Shown here one piece after another: positions 30,735 through 42,901 of a DNA stretch of 64,000 nucleotides (position 1 is the stretch's first letter; every line of letters begins with the position of its first letter). Under the pieces are notes generated by a model that did no database searches, was not told the origin of the DNA, and saw only the letters and a list, made by a program, of their open reading frames with translations. The position numbers and the translations under genes were made by a program. Origin of the DNA: Ceriagrion tenellum (lineage: Eukaryota; Arthropoda; Insecta; Odonata; Coenagrionidae). Location of the stretch: the NCBI GenBank assembly GCA_963169105.1, contig OY720639.1:87898593-87962592 (forward strand), read 5' to 3'.

Positions 30735-30850
30735 GAAAAGATTCAAGTTGGTTCATTCCACACAAATTTATTAAAACCGACCCGGGTTTCAGCAACTGAG
30801 TTCCATTTTCAAGGTACAACTGCCTTGAGTGGCTGAGTATATGTGCAGTA
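30735..30850 (-). repeat. PLE-type 3' module (solo)
   Basis: The minus strand reads TACCTTGAAAATGGAACT, then CTGAAACCCGGGTC, then TTTTAATAAATTTGTGTGG. The same order (CTTGAAAATGG, GAAACC-GGGTC, AATAAA, GTGGAA) occurs at 60640-60730 and 13000-13083. No body is attached. Confidence 0.5.
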
Positions 30851-31499
30851 AAGGTGGAGGGAGAGGGAGGAAAAGAGGGGAGAGGAGAAAGGGGGGGGGC
30901 GGAGGAAGGAGGTATGCTGGAGGTCCTATCTACATCTACCACAATTATTTTTTATAAAACAAAGGTTTTATTTTTACAACAAAAATATGACTACAGAAAG
31001 GTCAACTTCATCCATTTATCAGCAATATCTCAAATCATGTATTTTCAATGGAAAAATAAGTTTTGTCAATTCATTGCAAGGGTTCTAACAGGTTTTTATA
31101 ATTTGAAGATGAAATTCAATTTCATGTTTAAAAGAGAATTTGTAACATTGATCAAGGCTAAACACTTTTGGTTACTCAATGAAGAGTGACAGTGCTACGG
31201 AACGTCGAGCCCGATCCATTATGAAGAAATCAGAGTGCATTACGGGATCTTGTCATGACCCGGGATAAAAGAACCTTGTTTGAAATATACTTTGGGAGGC
31301 GCCCTGTAGGATATTTTCGTGTGGTTAGATGTTCGCCAACTTGGTTTTTCAATCTTCGTTAAGTCGAAGTGGTTCTACCTTATTTGGACATTATTTTCAG
31401 CATCCATATCTGGAATCAAAGTCACTTTTATTTATATTAAAAGTATTTTAAAAGTTTGGTAATATACAGGTAAATATTTATTCCGAGAATATATACATG
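30851..31499. other. no recognisable feature
   Basis: A GA-rich tract (30855-30915) followed by AT-rich sequence. The 111-codon frame 30854-31189 is Lys/Phe-rich and crosses the GA tract; I treat it as chance. Confidence 0.4.
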
Positions 31500-32350
31500 C
31501 TTCTACATCTACCTCTACATAATACCCCGCGAGCCGCACATGGGCATCTGGCGGGGGGAGTTAGGTCACCAGCCGTGTAAAGGTGTACATTTTTTTGGAG
31601 ATGAAATGGTGACATGAATTATTGGAGTGTATTTAGTGAGCTTAATTTTTGTTGTGATCGCTTATTGTTCGCGGAAAGAACGAGTTCTTGTACCTATGTG
31701 TTCGACAGTGTATCTCTCTTGTGTTATCGCACCCTTTAGACCTAGAGTTGTAGTGAGGAGTCATGATAATATTCTCTATGTCGCTTTGAAAAATATCAGT
31801 TCTGAATTTCTCAAGCAACCTAAGCCTAGCGTGTAGCCTCCGAGTCTCTAGGGGCTCCCACCTTAAACCCTGTAAAAGTTGTGAGACACCATATGTACGC
31901 TCGTAGCTGTTTTTAACGAAGCGCGCTGCTGTCCTTTGTATTTTATTAATTTTTTTGGTTAAATCGTTATCACCAGGGTCCCAAATGCTCGCGGCGTATT
32001 CGAGGTGTGGCCTAACCAGAGCGAAGTAGCATCTCTCTTTGGCTTTTTCATCCGAGGACCTTCCTATTATACGTTTAACAAAACCTAGTTTCGTTAATGC
32101 TGCGCCACATATGTTTTGTATATGTAATCCCCACGATATATCAGATGTTAAGATAATTGCAAGATATTTTACTGTATCTGAAGATTTTATGTGTACTCCC
32201 CCCACAGTAAAGGTATGGCATCTTTGTGATGACTTTCGCAGGAAGTGGACTGTGGTGCATTTGCTGATATTTAATTTTGACCCCCACTCCTTGTTATGAA
32301 TGTACTTGTCACGTACATTCAGGGCATGACGCCTGATGTGGAACATTCTA
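31500..32350 (-). mobile_element. LINE-B2, 5'-truncated copy
   Basis: Tail complement CTTCTACATCTACCTCTAC at 31500, then the CCCCGCGAGCCGC and GGCGGGGGGAGTTAGGTCACC blocks, a 3' UTR, and a continuous 234-codon frame. It is nearly identical to 55781-56372 over 470 bp, so the family was active comparatively recently. Confidence 0.85.
31642..32346 (-). pseudogene. LINE-B2 post-RT domain, open 234-codon frame
   Basis: Open reading from about 32346 to the stop at 31642. Blocks: SKLNISKCTTVHF, VGGVHIKSSDTVKYLAIILT, SDISWGLHIQNI, KLGFVKRIIGRSSDEKAKER, CYFALVRPHLEYAASIWDPG, KIQRTAARFVKNSYERTYGV, LRWEPLETRRLHARLRLL and REIHCRTHRYKNSFFPRTIS. This is the C-terminal half of a CR1/L2-like ORF2 protein, lacking endonuclease and RT catalytic motifs. 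The apparent Met start is inside the protein. It is the best-preserved coding stretch in the window. Confidence 0.85.
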
Positions 32351-33624
32351 TAATTTAAAGTATTGAATATTACGCTACAACTGGCACTTAATGAAATTTA
32401 AGTGAAAATTTTGATTAAAGTCTTCTTATGTGCATCATTTCCCTACATCTCATGAACAATTCATGATCATCAAAACTTTTTCCTACCATTTTGCGCCAGG
32501 TTACTGCATCTAGCGAAATTTTGTGTGTGTCCAAGTATCTTTACGGTTATTAGTGTTTGATGACATTTATGCAAACGTTCTGGTTTTCTTATAATTCTCC
32601 CGGATTCTATTAGTTTAAGTTAACTTTTTAACCCGCAGCATGTCAATGTTTTGGGGAAGTGGAAGTGGCCTTTTTATATCCCATGAGCCCCTATTCCTGC
32701 CATTCATTTATTCCTTGGATGTAAAGTAGCAGTACCATATCCATTTAATCCGAGTAGGTTAAAAAATGGCGGTTAATATATTCCCGTAAACACCTGAAGC
32801 CAATTCAGCCGCTACAGTTAGAACAGTCTAGGCCTTTCTCTGGTTCTCGTTTCCGGCGATTGCCCTTGATCTTCGTATAATCCACCCAAAGTCTACTGAC
32901 AACGTGACGTTTTTTGACTGGTATGCCTCGCCTTCTCGGCACAATTGCCTTCCCGTGAACCCCTGCACTTGCTTCAACTTCGCCCCTTGAGTTTTATCGT
33001 TTGTGCCTCCTCCATTTCATTTCACCCTCCTTCCTTTTGTCGGGACGCTCGCCTCGTTTGGCGTGTTTTCTAGTTTCTCGGTGTCTCCGCAAATGGGAAG
33101 GGTGTCGCTTTCGCTCGGTCGTGCGTGCTTCGTCCGTGGTCGAAAGAAGTTCTGAAGACGTGTGTTTACCCATGACTTCGTCTCCGAGTGGGCGTTGGGT
33201 GAGCAGATTCCATTAAGGGTGTCATTGACCCCTAACACTCTCTCGGCGAATGCGGATCGGGTTGTAATACTAGCCGCAGTTCATCCTACGAACTTGGGTT
33301 CGGACCCCGGCGTTGACCGCGGTTGTTATTTCTCTCATCCGAATACTTACTGGAGTGGTATGTGAAGACATTTGTTGCGGATTTAACTATGCAATATTAC
33401 GGTATAAATCATTTAGGTAGATTAAGGTGGCATTTTGTCATCAAAATGTACCCGACAACCGAAACAACAACTATATGAGTTATCCCTGTTCTTTCCTAAC
33501 TCTCCTTTGTAAATCATGGCGGAATGAACGAATTAGCGGATGTGAAGCAAGAATATCCGCCATCTGCTTGAATTCAAGACAAGTTACTCATGAAACATAT
33601 GTTGGTTATTTATTTCTATGGATT
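32351..33624. other. no gene; weak tRNA-like B box
   Basis: Positions 32880-33360 are moderately GC-rich. At about 33293 a GGGTTCGGACCCC string resembles a B box, but no convincing cloverleaf or A box surrounds it. Frames are short and overlap on both strands. Confidence 0.35.
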
Positions 33625-34110
33625 CTACTCGACTTATGGCCAGTTGCAGGAACGACACATGTATTCTATAAAGTTATGGGATCCATAAGCCATGGCAACC
33701 ATTCAATAAGTGTAGCAGAAATTTTCGATAAATTTATGGGTTTCATAACTTATGGCATGTTGTTATGAGTTCCATAAGTAGCCAATATGGCGGATGCGCA
33801 ATGAAACACTTAAAGACTTTATTACTAGATAAAAGAGGTACTTTGAGACACATGACCTATTTGATCACACATTCTGACTGATTATTACGTTCAGTAGCAA
33901 TTATTCATAGACTAAACTAAACATAAATTTTATCCGGCGGTAAAAAATTAGATTAAATATTCGAAGCTATTAACTATTGTTGAATACGTATGTAACTAGT
34001 TGATGTGTTCCTGCTACCCAAATATTTTTATGAGATCTATAACTCCATGGATCTCGTAACTATCGATTCCATGACTTGATATCTTGCAACCGGCCATTAC
34101 TATAGTTTTT
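33625..34110 (+). repeat. dispersed repeat with CTTATGG/CCATAAG words, copy 1
   Basis: Aligned with 60878-61325. Shared landmarks: CGACTTATGGCCAGTTGCAG, GGCAACCATTCAATAAGTGT, TTTCATAACTTATGGCATG, TTGTTATGAGTTCCATAAGT and an ATAACTCCATGGATCTC-type word. ACTTATGG and its complement recur within the unit, so it can fold locally. No coding capacity is visible. Confidence 0.8.
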
Positions 34111-34466
34111 CGAGGGAATGCGGAGTATTATAAATTTAGATAAAAAATATACATTTGTAGAATGCACGTTAAAAGAGTAAATCCATGTTGATTTCAAGTA
34201 AGTTATCGATAGAGAGCATAGTTAAATTGCTGAATTAATTCGTCAGTCCGTGAGCACCAAAGGAAAATCGGGGTTAACGAAGATGGCCTGCAGACCATGT
34301 CTAAGCTACAGTTTCTGACTTTGACCACCATATCAAGCACCTTCTCAATCTACTTTGGTTTAAATAAATAAGATAATGATATTTACTTATCGTATCTTAG
34401 AAAAAATTCCTGAACGGAAGCTTCCATCAACGGGGTAAAAATATTCTAAGTTCAAACTGATTGTCT
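34111..34466. other. no recognisable feature
   Basis: AT-rich, without frames or matched repeats. Confidence 0.4.
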
Positions 34467-34625
34467 GTAAAGTTAGTAAAGGATTTGCAGGTTTTCCTTA
34501 AGGGAATTTAATTGTTGGTCGATATTTCCCCTCAGAAAGATAGCTGAGGTATCTGTCCAAACGTCCGCCAACGACTACCTCACCTAGCGGGAAGAAAACC
34601 TGCGAAGTCTTCATTTATACTATAC
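34467..34625. repeat. degenerate palindrome related to 57011-57187
   Basis: The right half (CCAAACGTCCGCCAACGACT, then GAAAACCTGCGAAGTCTTC, then ATACTATACGCC) aligns with the right arm at 57102-57187 (GAAACGTCGGCCAACAGTTA, GAAAACCCGAGAAGACCTT, GTATCATACGCC). The left half is its imperfect inverted copy. The palindrome centre is near 34540. Confidence 0.65.
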
Positions 34626-34629
34626 GCCA

Positions 34630-37600
34630 GGGAGGAATCTAATTCTTCCGATTGTGAAGCATACAAATTATCACAAATGCGAGGAAAGATAATGATATTT
34701 AAAGGCGTAAATAACTTGTGCGATCAATGAAAAAATCATATTCAAAAACAAGCAATCAAATGGACTACAGCTGTACACTTTCACCCGTCCTTTAAAACTG
34801 TTCATACTGGATTCCTTCGCACATTTCTTCTGCATTATTCTAAACTTTTAGTCCATGTTTTTCCTCTCCTTTCATCCATTCCCAAAAGATAGTCCTGCTC
34901 ATACCTGCTTTATCTCCCCTACTTGCAATTTGTGACACGAGTAATTGCAATTTACCATCACTACCTTTAACGCACCTAACTGACTGAGAAGTTAATTTAC
35001 GTGATATTTACGGGAATTTGGCCGAGGTAGTTCCCCAGGCATAATGGAGAACACATACAAGTTATACTTATTGTTATGAATCATGGGTAACGAAAGAATA
35101 AAAGATGATTACTCCCACTTATACCGAAATAATAATGTGGTTATTAGGGAGATCGTTGATTGGTTTGAATACAACAGAAAACAAAGGTTGGAGTGAATTG
35201 TGTTTGTCACACAATTTAGAGTCGTAACAGTTTCTTTTGTGTTACCGAAACTCGTTACAAATTGGTGTCTGAAGTGGGAATATTCATAATTTATTCTTTC
35301 ATTACCGATGATTTGTTACCGTATTAATTTCAGCAGCTGGAGGAGGCATATATTAAATATTGCATTATTTATGACGCAATGATATAATTTTATGTGACTG
35401 AAATTCTAAGAAATTGGGTAAAAAATCTATATTAGTCTTTAGGTCTACTCATTATTTCCCGCGGTACGTATAAAACTCCTTCACAACGGAAGGTTATTTG
35501 GTATTCTGAAAAAATTTCTGCGGTGTAATATGATTTTTTTTTCAAAATAGTGGAGGTAAAATATACAGTCTACATACGCTTTTATTTTTTTACTACATCT
35601 AGGTGTAAAAAATTCCTCATTATTTAATTATAGCGTTTCTGGAGTCCAGACTCGTACCACGTCCCTCGTGAAAAGACATATCTTTCGTCAAAAAAGTCTG
35701 AAAGTAGTTCGGTAAGTGTCTGATATTCTGGTATTTTTGAAGTGTGAGATGTTTTTCGTTAAAATGAGATCAAATTTATTGATTTCTAGGTGAAATAAGT
35801 TTTCTCCTGAGCTATCGTAAGCACTAACGGCGGAAATATTTCGAAGGAGAACGTTATATTTCGATTTTTCCATTCAGCTTTCTTAAAATGCTGTAATTCT
35901 GTCGCCGGAATACGCCCGCAAAGTGGTCTTATCCCGCTGAGTTCTATCAATCATGTCCTCCATTCATCCGCACACCGGTTTGAGGAGTGAATCGCATTCC
36001 CCCTGAACCGGTAGTGCAAATTTATTCGCGCCGAGTCGATTCATGAGAAGGCTCGCGAGTGAATGATTGTTACCGGCACAATCTTTGCCACAGTCATGTC
36101 TTTTGTTTTTAAATCAGGTAAGAAAATGGCTCGTTAGATAGATGTAGATCAAGAAGATATTTGTCGGCGTCCTTATTGTCTTTTTCAAGCGTGCATTGAG
36201 TGGTGCTATAAGAAAGGAAAACGATATATGACAGAATACGTAGCCCTTAATACTGTGATGTCATTTCTTGATAAGAGTTCCCCTATCCAGAAATATTTTA
36301 ATACCTCTGTAATGGACATGGATCCTTAGCGTTTCAATGCGTTTACCCCTAATAGAGCACAAGCAAAATTATAGGGAAAGGTTTAGCGAGACAGTATAAT
36401 GTACAATGATTGAAGTAGGGTCGTAATTACGAGGAACAGCTCACACTTTATTATGGCTCTGGTGCCGGGCTCCATTCGGTGTACTGTTGGGAAACGCGAA
36501 TAAATTTGATATTATCTATAAGACAAAAAAAATATATTTGTTGGCACTTTTTCAGGAAATTTTCACCCGTCACTAATGTTAACAGTAATACAATAGCTGC
36601 GCGAGTGGAAGTTATTACCTTCCATAAAAATTTTATCCCTAAAAAACGTATGTATCGATAAATTATGTTATAGCTTTTGCAATTTCTTCATTTCTGTCAA
36701 GTACGCGGCATACCTTATGTTGGTTTTTAAAACAATTGATAAATATCTAAAATGAAATTCTTTATTGGGCCGTGAAAGTAATTATTTTTCTGCGCCCTAT
36801 GATATCGACTACAAATTATTTTCAAGATTGTATTTGAAATTTTGAAATTGAAAATTGTTTTAAGACTCGTATTTGAGTCCTGTGCTCATTAAAAAAAAGA
36901 AGAACGTTTAATGAAGGCAATAATTGCAAAGATGATCCGAGATATTGGCTCTTTGGGCTTAGCTATCTCTCAGTGCTCCCCCCCTGTGTGCTATAAAAAA
37001 TCTCCTGGAATAAATTCCTTGCATTAGTTTAAGAGTTTCGGAAAATGGCTAATATGAGAATGGGACTTCAGCTAGGAAGATAGAGGGATATTTATGTTAG
37101 GCTGATCATTGAGTTAGTCATTTCAAGGAGTGGAGGAAATACAGCCAGCCAATCACGGGCTGCCATGAGTTATAATATTGAGGAATCACAAATTGTTCTT
37201 CTTGGAATCTTTCTTCTATTTTTTCTCACGAACGCTTGATAGGGAAATAAATTAACCAATATGAAGGCAAATTATCTCACTATCGAGGGAATATGAGCTT
37301 CATTGGTTCATCGGACAAAAAAGGAGCACTCTTTAGCAATTTGTTTGAAAATCACGAGCCCTCAATGTTGTAGTGCAATCTGTATATGTGTATGAGCCTT
37401 CACAATGGTTAATGTTTCATGTTTCAATTTTCTAGTCATGAATAATGAGAACAATATTAAACGTGATTTTCTCCGGAACTTGGGATAGATAGTTAAAAGT
37501 TGTACATTTACCAGGAAAAAGCTTCAAGTTAATTTTTTGTACATATTTCTCAAAGCGGAGTACCTCTGCTTCGGAAGGATGAGCAATCACAATGTTGAAT

Positions 37601-37745
37601 TTCAATTTACTTTAAATGTTTTCAAAGGGCTTCACCATCATATTTTGGAGAATTTTCTTCTACTTCTCTATTTTTTAAAAGCATCATTCAGCTTCTTACA
37701 TTTCCTACTGGGATATTTCCTAATGATGCATCTTAATAAGTTAAA
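34630..37745. other. 3.1 kb of AT-rich DNA with nothing I can assign
   Basis: No frame above about 62 codons and no repeat shared with other parts of the window. This is the longest featureless stretch. Confidence 0.45.
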
Positions 37746-37990
37746 CTAGCTGACCCGTGCGAATATTTCGCGCGGTATGCAGCTTCTTCCTGTTTCTTCC
37801 TTCTTTCTTCCTGTTCTTCTACCTGTTTCTTCCCATGGACAAATATATGTTACTGATGTTTGTGTTAAAGATACATAACGTAAACGTAAACAGTAAACGG
37901 TCACACTGATGGCATGTAGAATGTAAACAATCAATGTAAAACTAAACTATGTGCTAATAGATGGCGCCTCATACTGTCTTTTAAGCTTAT
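37746..37990. repeat. candidate interspersed repeat beginning AGCTGACCCGTGCGAA
   Basis: Starts at an abrupt composition change with AGCTGACCCGTGCGAATATT, followed by a TTTCTTCC-rich microsatellite. The opening resembles a start motif I have seen repeatedly in insect repeats. I cannot confirm the family or the right end. Confidence 0.3.
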
Positions 37991-39387
37991 GACCATAGCC
38001 AACATATTAGTTGATCATATTGTCAACAGATGACACTATCTTTTTTTAACAAAAACTTTTAATTGGAACCATTTGTCTATTTTTCGTCAATAGCTGGGAA
38101 CATAAGCTTTAAAACGATATTTAAATCATTAATTTTGATGAAGAACTATGGGAGTTATGGCGTTGGGACAAAAAAATACCTTTGAGAAATATTATATGAT
38201 GACTTGGTGATTTTTTAAAGAATAAATTGACCTGCTGAGTATCCTCGCTATCGTGATATAAAGCTTTAATTGCTTATAATTTTTTGTTAAAAAATAAGTT
38301 AACTTTGTATTGTCTTTTGGAGTTAACAAGTTCTCAGTGTTTTTTGGTACCGCTGCTCCAGGGGAGCGTAAAATGGGACAAATTATGCTGACGTTTGCGA
38401 TTCGACGGAACTTCCTCTGGGATTGTCTTCTTCGTTTTTCCATGCCTTGGCGAACAATTACCTTCAGACCACATCCAGCAGGCGTAATTTATGCCCAGGT
38501 CATAACTTGGGTGCAGAAACGCTTTATTTATCCGGGGGAGGAAAGAATTATTACGCAACTCTCAAGTCGTACGAACGCTCTCGGTTGACCAGGAGGGAGC
38601 CGTCACTCAGCACGACTGAAACTTTTAATGCTGCAATCCATTTCTTGTGGCCGCTCATTACCATCGAGATATGAGAGTTAAGACCCGCCGTTCTAAGTCG
38701 TCCATTGCGAATAAAGGGTTTTGTGCCTCCTATTCCAAGGCGACTGCCTATGGAGAGCGCTGGCGGGCGCTGTTCACTCGCCAGGCTTCGCAAAGGGCCA
38801 GGCGACGTCTTTCTGTCTTTCCCTCCCGTTTAAACAAGGGGTCAGCGGCGTCGGATGCCCTTCGCGTTTTTTTCTTCGTTTTTCTTAATCTTTCGAGGGC
38901 ATAAAGACATGGAAGTTAGTGCGGGTTCATTTTCAAGACTTCTCCTCTTATTGTTTCACCAACCGCACTCGAAAAAAAAAGACCCGACTCGGACCCCCCT
39001 AACCCAACGAGGGCCATAAATTTCGTCTCGCCGCCATTCCGTCCCATCTGCAAGCTTTCCCGAGTACCGCTCGAAAACGTAACTGACGCAAGGCGAGATT
39101 ATTTCTGTACCACTGACTCATGCGGCTCTTGTCGATCGCTCTGAATAGCATGTCCTGACTTGTCTCGACTGTGGGCATTAGTTCTTCGCACGGTATTGCG
39201 TTTCGATTTGAAATTCGCGGTGTTAGGTGAATGAGCGAACAATCCGTTTGGGCAATTCGAATCATCGGCACTTGTGTCAGCTGCCCGATGGGAAAGGGGA
39301 GCGATTTAACGCAGCTTTAACGTTATTATGGCAGAAATTTGTGATTATCGGCAAATATTATATAAATGGCGAGGCCAGAAGGATGTC
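37991..39387. other. no gene identified; GC-richer middle
   Basis: Positions 38340-39290 are more GC-rich and open overlapping frames of 70-92 codons on both strands (for example 38310-38588 plus, 38999-39271 minus). None shows a domain, so I do not call them genes. Confidence 0.35.
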
Positions 39388-39445
39388 ATTGGTTGTTAAA
39401 TCCTAAGATTAGTTGACTGCAGCCCTCCACCTTTCCTTATCTAAT
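39388..39445 (-). mobile_element. LINE-C 3' terminal fragment
   Basis: Only the terminal about 58 bp of LINE-C (GATTAGTTGACTGCAGCCCTC on the plus strand), cut at the left edge of the duplicated segment 39446-39770. Confidence 0.65.
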
Positions 39446-39770
39446 CGCCATTTTTTTCTATTTCCGATGACTTAGAAGCTTCTATTTGACTTCTGTTCTC
39501 TGCTTTTCTTCTTCTATTAAAAAATCTTACATTAATCGTCTTATTAACACTATTTGTTAAGAACTTGGCTTAAATGTTTTATTATTTGTATTATAATTTA
39601 ATGAAAAATCATTCCATTAATTTTTGTAATTTAAAAACTGGATATCAGTTTTTCGTTGCATGTTACTGTATATCCAGTAGTTGCAGGATTCTCGTCGATC
39701 ACGCGTTCGTGGAAAAAACTGTTTTTTCGCTTCGGGAATACCCTTAGTGTATTTCTCATTTATTATACTC
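39446..39770 (+). repeat. direct duplication, copy 1 (uninterrupted)
   Basis: Aligns with 39965-40108 plus 41015-41245. Landmarks: TTCTATTTCCGATGAxTTAG, TATTAACACTATTxGTTAAG, TGTATATCCAGxAGTTGCAG and GACGCATTCGTGGAAAAAA-type words. It lacks the PLE present in copy 2 and so shows the unoccupied site near 39551-39562. Confidence 0.8.
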
Positions 39771-40108
39771 ATCCAGTTCTCAGTGAGCGAAACATTGTTC
39801 ATGAGGTATGCGTATTTCCTCTGTTTTAAAGAAACCCATGAGGTTTCTTGTACTGCTGTTCGAATTGCTATTCCTTCAGCAATATGGGACACACTTGTAC
39901 TGCCTTTTAAATTATGAATTGTTTTTATTAGCGGTTAGCTATGTCGTGCATGATTCTGATACAATTTTTGAAAGAAAAATCGCCATAGTTTTCTATTTTT
40001 TTCTATTTCCGATGAATTAGAAGCTCCTATTTGGGTAGTGTTCTCTGCTTTTCCTCTTTTTTAAAAATCAAATCTTACTTGAATCGTCATATTAACACTA
40101 TTCGTTAA

Positions 40109-41014
40109 GTAAACTTTACACCTTCAGGCGTCACTTTGTGGAAATATTTTATACTCGAATCCATATTGAAAACAATCATTGTACTTTTTCACAATTATTT
40201 ATAACCAATTAAACGTACTATGCGTTTCTCAGCCTGCTGTATCTTCAAATGAAATTGTTTACATGTATAGTGGACAAAATCTTTCGTAAAAAAACAAAAA
40301 TCCTTATCTACGAAACATTTCCGACGCACAAACAGTAAGACCCCCAAAGACCATGTGGTGTTCTAATCCTTTTCTAGGAAAATTCTCTTTTAGGATTTCA
40401 AACCGCCTTCCGATATCCTTTAAGGCAGCAGTCTACACTCCCCTAACTTTGTCGAAAATTTTAGTAAGCGGTAAGGACAAAGTTGATAAATCATTCAGGT
40501 CGGGTATTTGCAAAATTAAATGTGACACATAGTTGTAACATAGCTTACATTGGTCAAACAGGACGAAATTTTAAGACACGGATCAAAGAACGCTCACGAA
40601 GTTACTTAAATATGTATACCAACTCACAATTTGCCGAGCATCTGCTGGATAATAATCACGTAAGTGATTTTATCCCCAAAAATATATATGTCCTACCAAA
40701 AAATTTAAAGATGGATGCATTGGAGCAAATGGAAATTATCAGAGAATCAAGCAACCTTTGCAACGAGTATCTTTTACCGCACCCCTCCCCACTCCTTAAC
40801 CTATGTTCTCCTGCCTTTCCACCCAAAAATTAATTTGTTCTCCAACCTCCTCCCCCCCCCGCTTCTTAGCGGTGGTAACTATCGTAACTATCAATAAATA
40901 GCATATTAACATTTGTACCTGAAGATACAGCAAGCTGCGAAACGCGTAGTACGTTTAACTGGTAATAAATAATTGTGGAAAAGTACAAGAATTGTTTTCA
41001 ATATGGATTCGAAT
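40109..41014 (+). mobile_element. Penelope-like element, truncated, with inverted terminal modules
   Basis: A 906-bp insert between TTCGTTAA (left) and TTGTTAA (right), an approximate 8-9-bp target duplication supported by the unoccupied copy at 39551. Its ends are about 100-bp inverted modules. The right one (40911-41014) reads TACCTGAAGATACAGCAAGC, GCGAAACGCGTAGTACG, AATAAATAATTGTGGAAAAG. The left one (40153-40252) is the same on the minus strand. Between them lies a GIY-YIG domain. The RT domain is missing. PLEs are known for GIY-YIG domains and for inverted or tandem terminal repeats. Confidence 0.82.
40380..40831 (+). pseudogene. Penelope-like GIY-YIG endonuclease domain
   Basis: Upstream frame: KAAVYTPLTLSKILVSGKDK and KSFRSGICKIKCDT (GIC in place of GIY, next to a Cys-x-x-C region). 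After a frameshift near 40512 the next frame reads CNIAYIGQTGRNFKTRIKER (the YIG motif and the Arg of the active site), FAEHLLDNNHVSDF and MDALEQMEIIRE (the catalytic Glu region), then a Pro-rich tail. The order matches the C-terminal endonuclease of Penelope-like retroelements. The frameshift and missing RT make it non-functional. Confidence 0.85.
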
Positions 41015-41245
41015 AATTGTTAACTACCTGGCTTTAATGTAATGTTATTTGTTTTATAATTAAATGGAAAAAAACATTCCATTCGTTTTTTTTATTAAAA
41101 ATTGTATACCATAGTGTTGTTGCATTTAACTGTATATCCAGAAGTTGCAGGATCCTCATCGATGACGCATTCGTGGAAAAAAAAGTAATTTCGCATACGG
41201 AATCCTCTTGGTGTGCTTTTCATTTATAATATGGGTCAGGATGTT

Positions 41246-42689
41246 ATCGGAAATCACGCTGGTAATAGGTTTCATGACGTGATCAACTTTCGAAATTGCC
41301 TTGCATTACGTTCCTTAGGAGGGATTCGAAAATCCTTCTCCGGCAGTGGGAAGCAAGCCTTCCTCGCTCTGTCTTCTTAGCGGAGGCCGGCTTAATTCGC
41401 CGTAATGCCCCTCGATGATATGGCTTTATTACCCAATTAATATTCTCTCCCATTTTCCGGCGGCGCTAACCATCCCAGCCTTTTTAAGCATTCCCCTCTT
41501 ATCGTCACGTGGAACATATTTCGGATTCGACGCATGTCCCTGCGCCTTAGTTTCGCTCCATGCCGCAGCGTTCGTTCCCTTCGTGGCGCTCTGAGTCAGT
41601 AGGCCGTCGCGACGCTAAGAAATTCCTTTTCTTTCTCTTTGGGTTTTTAGGAGTGGAAATTTTCCTTAAGATTCAAGCGAAGGAAAACTTCCCAACGAGG
41701 AGGAATAAACACGGAGGAGATCTCCCGGTGATAGCAGCGCCCTGGAAATAAAATCGAATGAACCAAAAGGCCGCCAATTCGGAATACTCAGCAAAAATAG
41801 CAAAACATCAGACTAAATATCAAAATCCTAAATCATCAGATCTCTAAAATACCAATAATCTCAGCCTATTCGATCTCAAAAAGTAGATTTCCACTAGTTG
41901 AAAAATATTGTTTTTATTTTTATTTAGGAAATGCATTGAAAGAGAGTTAAATTTTTATGCTGTGAGATAATTTAAACTCTCTTGAAATAATATCAGTGTG
42001 GATTTGTGAGTGATAATATTTATGTAGACTGAGGGGCCCATGCCCAATAAAATTCCTCTCGTAATTTTGTGGGTAGGTCAGTCATAAAAGGTCTTTAGTC
42101 ATAAAAGAACTTTATTTAGCCATAAACATCGTATTTTTTTGTATTAAAAACCGAATATCACCAAATCGGAGGGTAAATATTTCCTTCTTCGGATATTTGA
42201 CGGTTACATATACACACTGAAAGCGGGATACTGGGAGGAGCGTGATATTATTTTCGTAGCCATCGGCTGCTGATTAAGACTCTCAAGGAATTTCATTAGT
42301 AAGGCACGCTCCTCGAAATCTGTGAAAATGGACCCGTTATCTGGCAACTTACGTTAAATTCAATGTCCTCTGGTGTGCTGATTTGCATGATGTCAGTCAT
42401 ATAATGCGACTTGATGCCTCGTCATCAATTCATATATAGAATCCTACGTCAGCGGGACCTAGTTCTCGCATCTCTTAATCAGCTCTAGATCTTAAAACTT
42501 ACATTTGTTCTTGCTATCCCCTTTCTTCGTTTCTGGTCCATCTCATCAATCATATCTCCTCAAGCATCCACAGTTCTACCCTCCACTCGAATTTATTCAC
42601 AGTATTCTGTGTAACAGATACAATATCCCTTAGAGATTACCTACTACCATAAACATAACCTTTTTGTAAAATACTAACAATCTCACTTT
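41246..42689. other. no recognisable gene
   Basis: A GC-richer patch near 41330-41750 and AT-rich remainder. The 63-codon frame 41560-41751 has no motif. Confidence 0.35.
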
Positions 42690-42845
42690 TTCAGTGTGAC
42701 ACAGAATATTATCGTTACGCCTCACTTCATCTCTAGGTCTATCAGAAGCGATAAAATAAGAGGGATACATTTCCAAACAGATAGGTACAAAAACTCTTTC
42801 TTTCCGCTCACACAAAGCGATCACAAAATAACTGAGCTCCACTAA
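42690..42845 (+). pseudogene. LINE-B2 C-terminus
   Basis: Reads NIIVTPHFISRSIRSDKIRG, then IHFQTDRYKNSFFPLTQSDH, then KITELH and a stop at 42843-42845. It is colinear with the last 50 residues of the 31642-32346 frame (NIIMTPH...REIHCRTHRYKNSFFPRTISDH). Only this tip remains. Confidence 0.8.
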
Positions 42846-42901
42846 ATAAACTCCTATAATACACGTCACCATTTTTCCTCCCTAATACTTATCCCTTAGA
42901 T

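Larger units (their letters stand above)
39965..41245 (+). repeat. direct duplication, copy 2, split by a PLE
   Basis: The left part (39965-40108) and right part (41015-41245) together match copy 1 at 39446-39770 in order and orientation. The match is interrupted exactly by 40109-41014. Confidence 0.8.

Noticed and set aside
33250..33330. tRNA or SINE head suggested by GGGTTCGGACCCC
   Set aside because: No acceptable A box or cloverleaf could be drawn, and no second copy was seen in the window.
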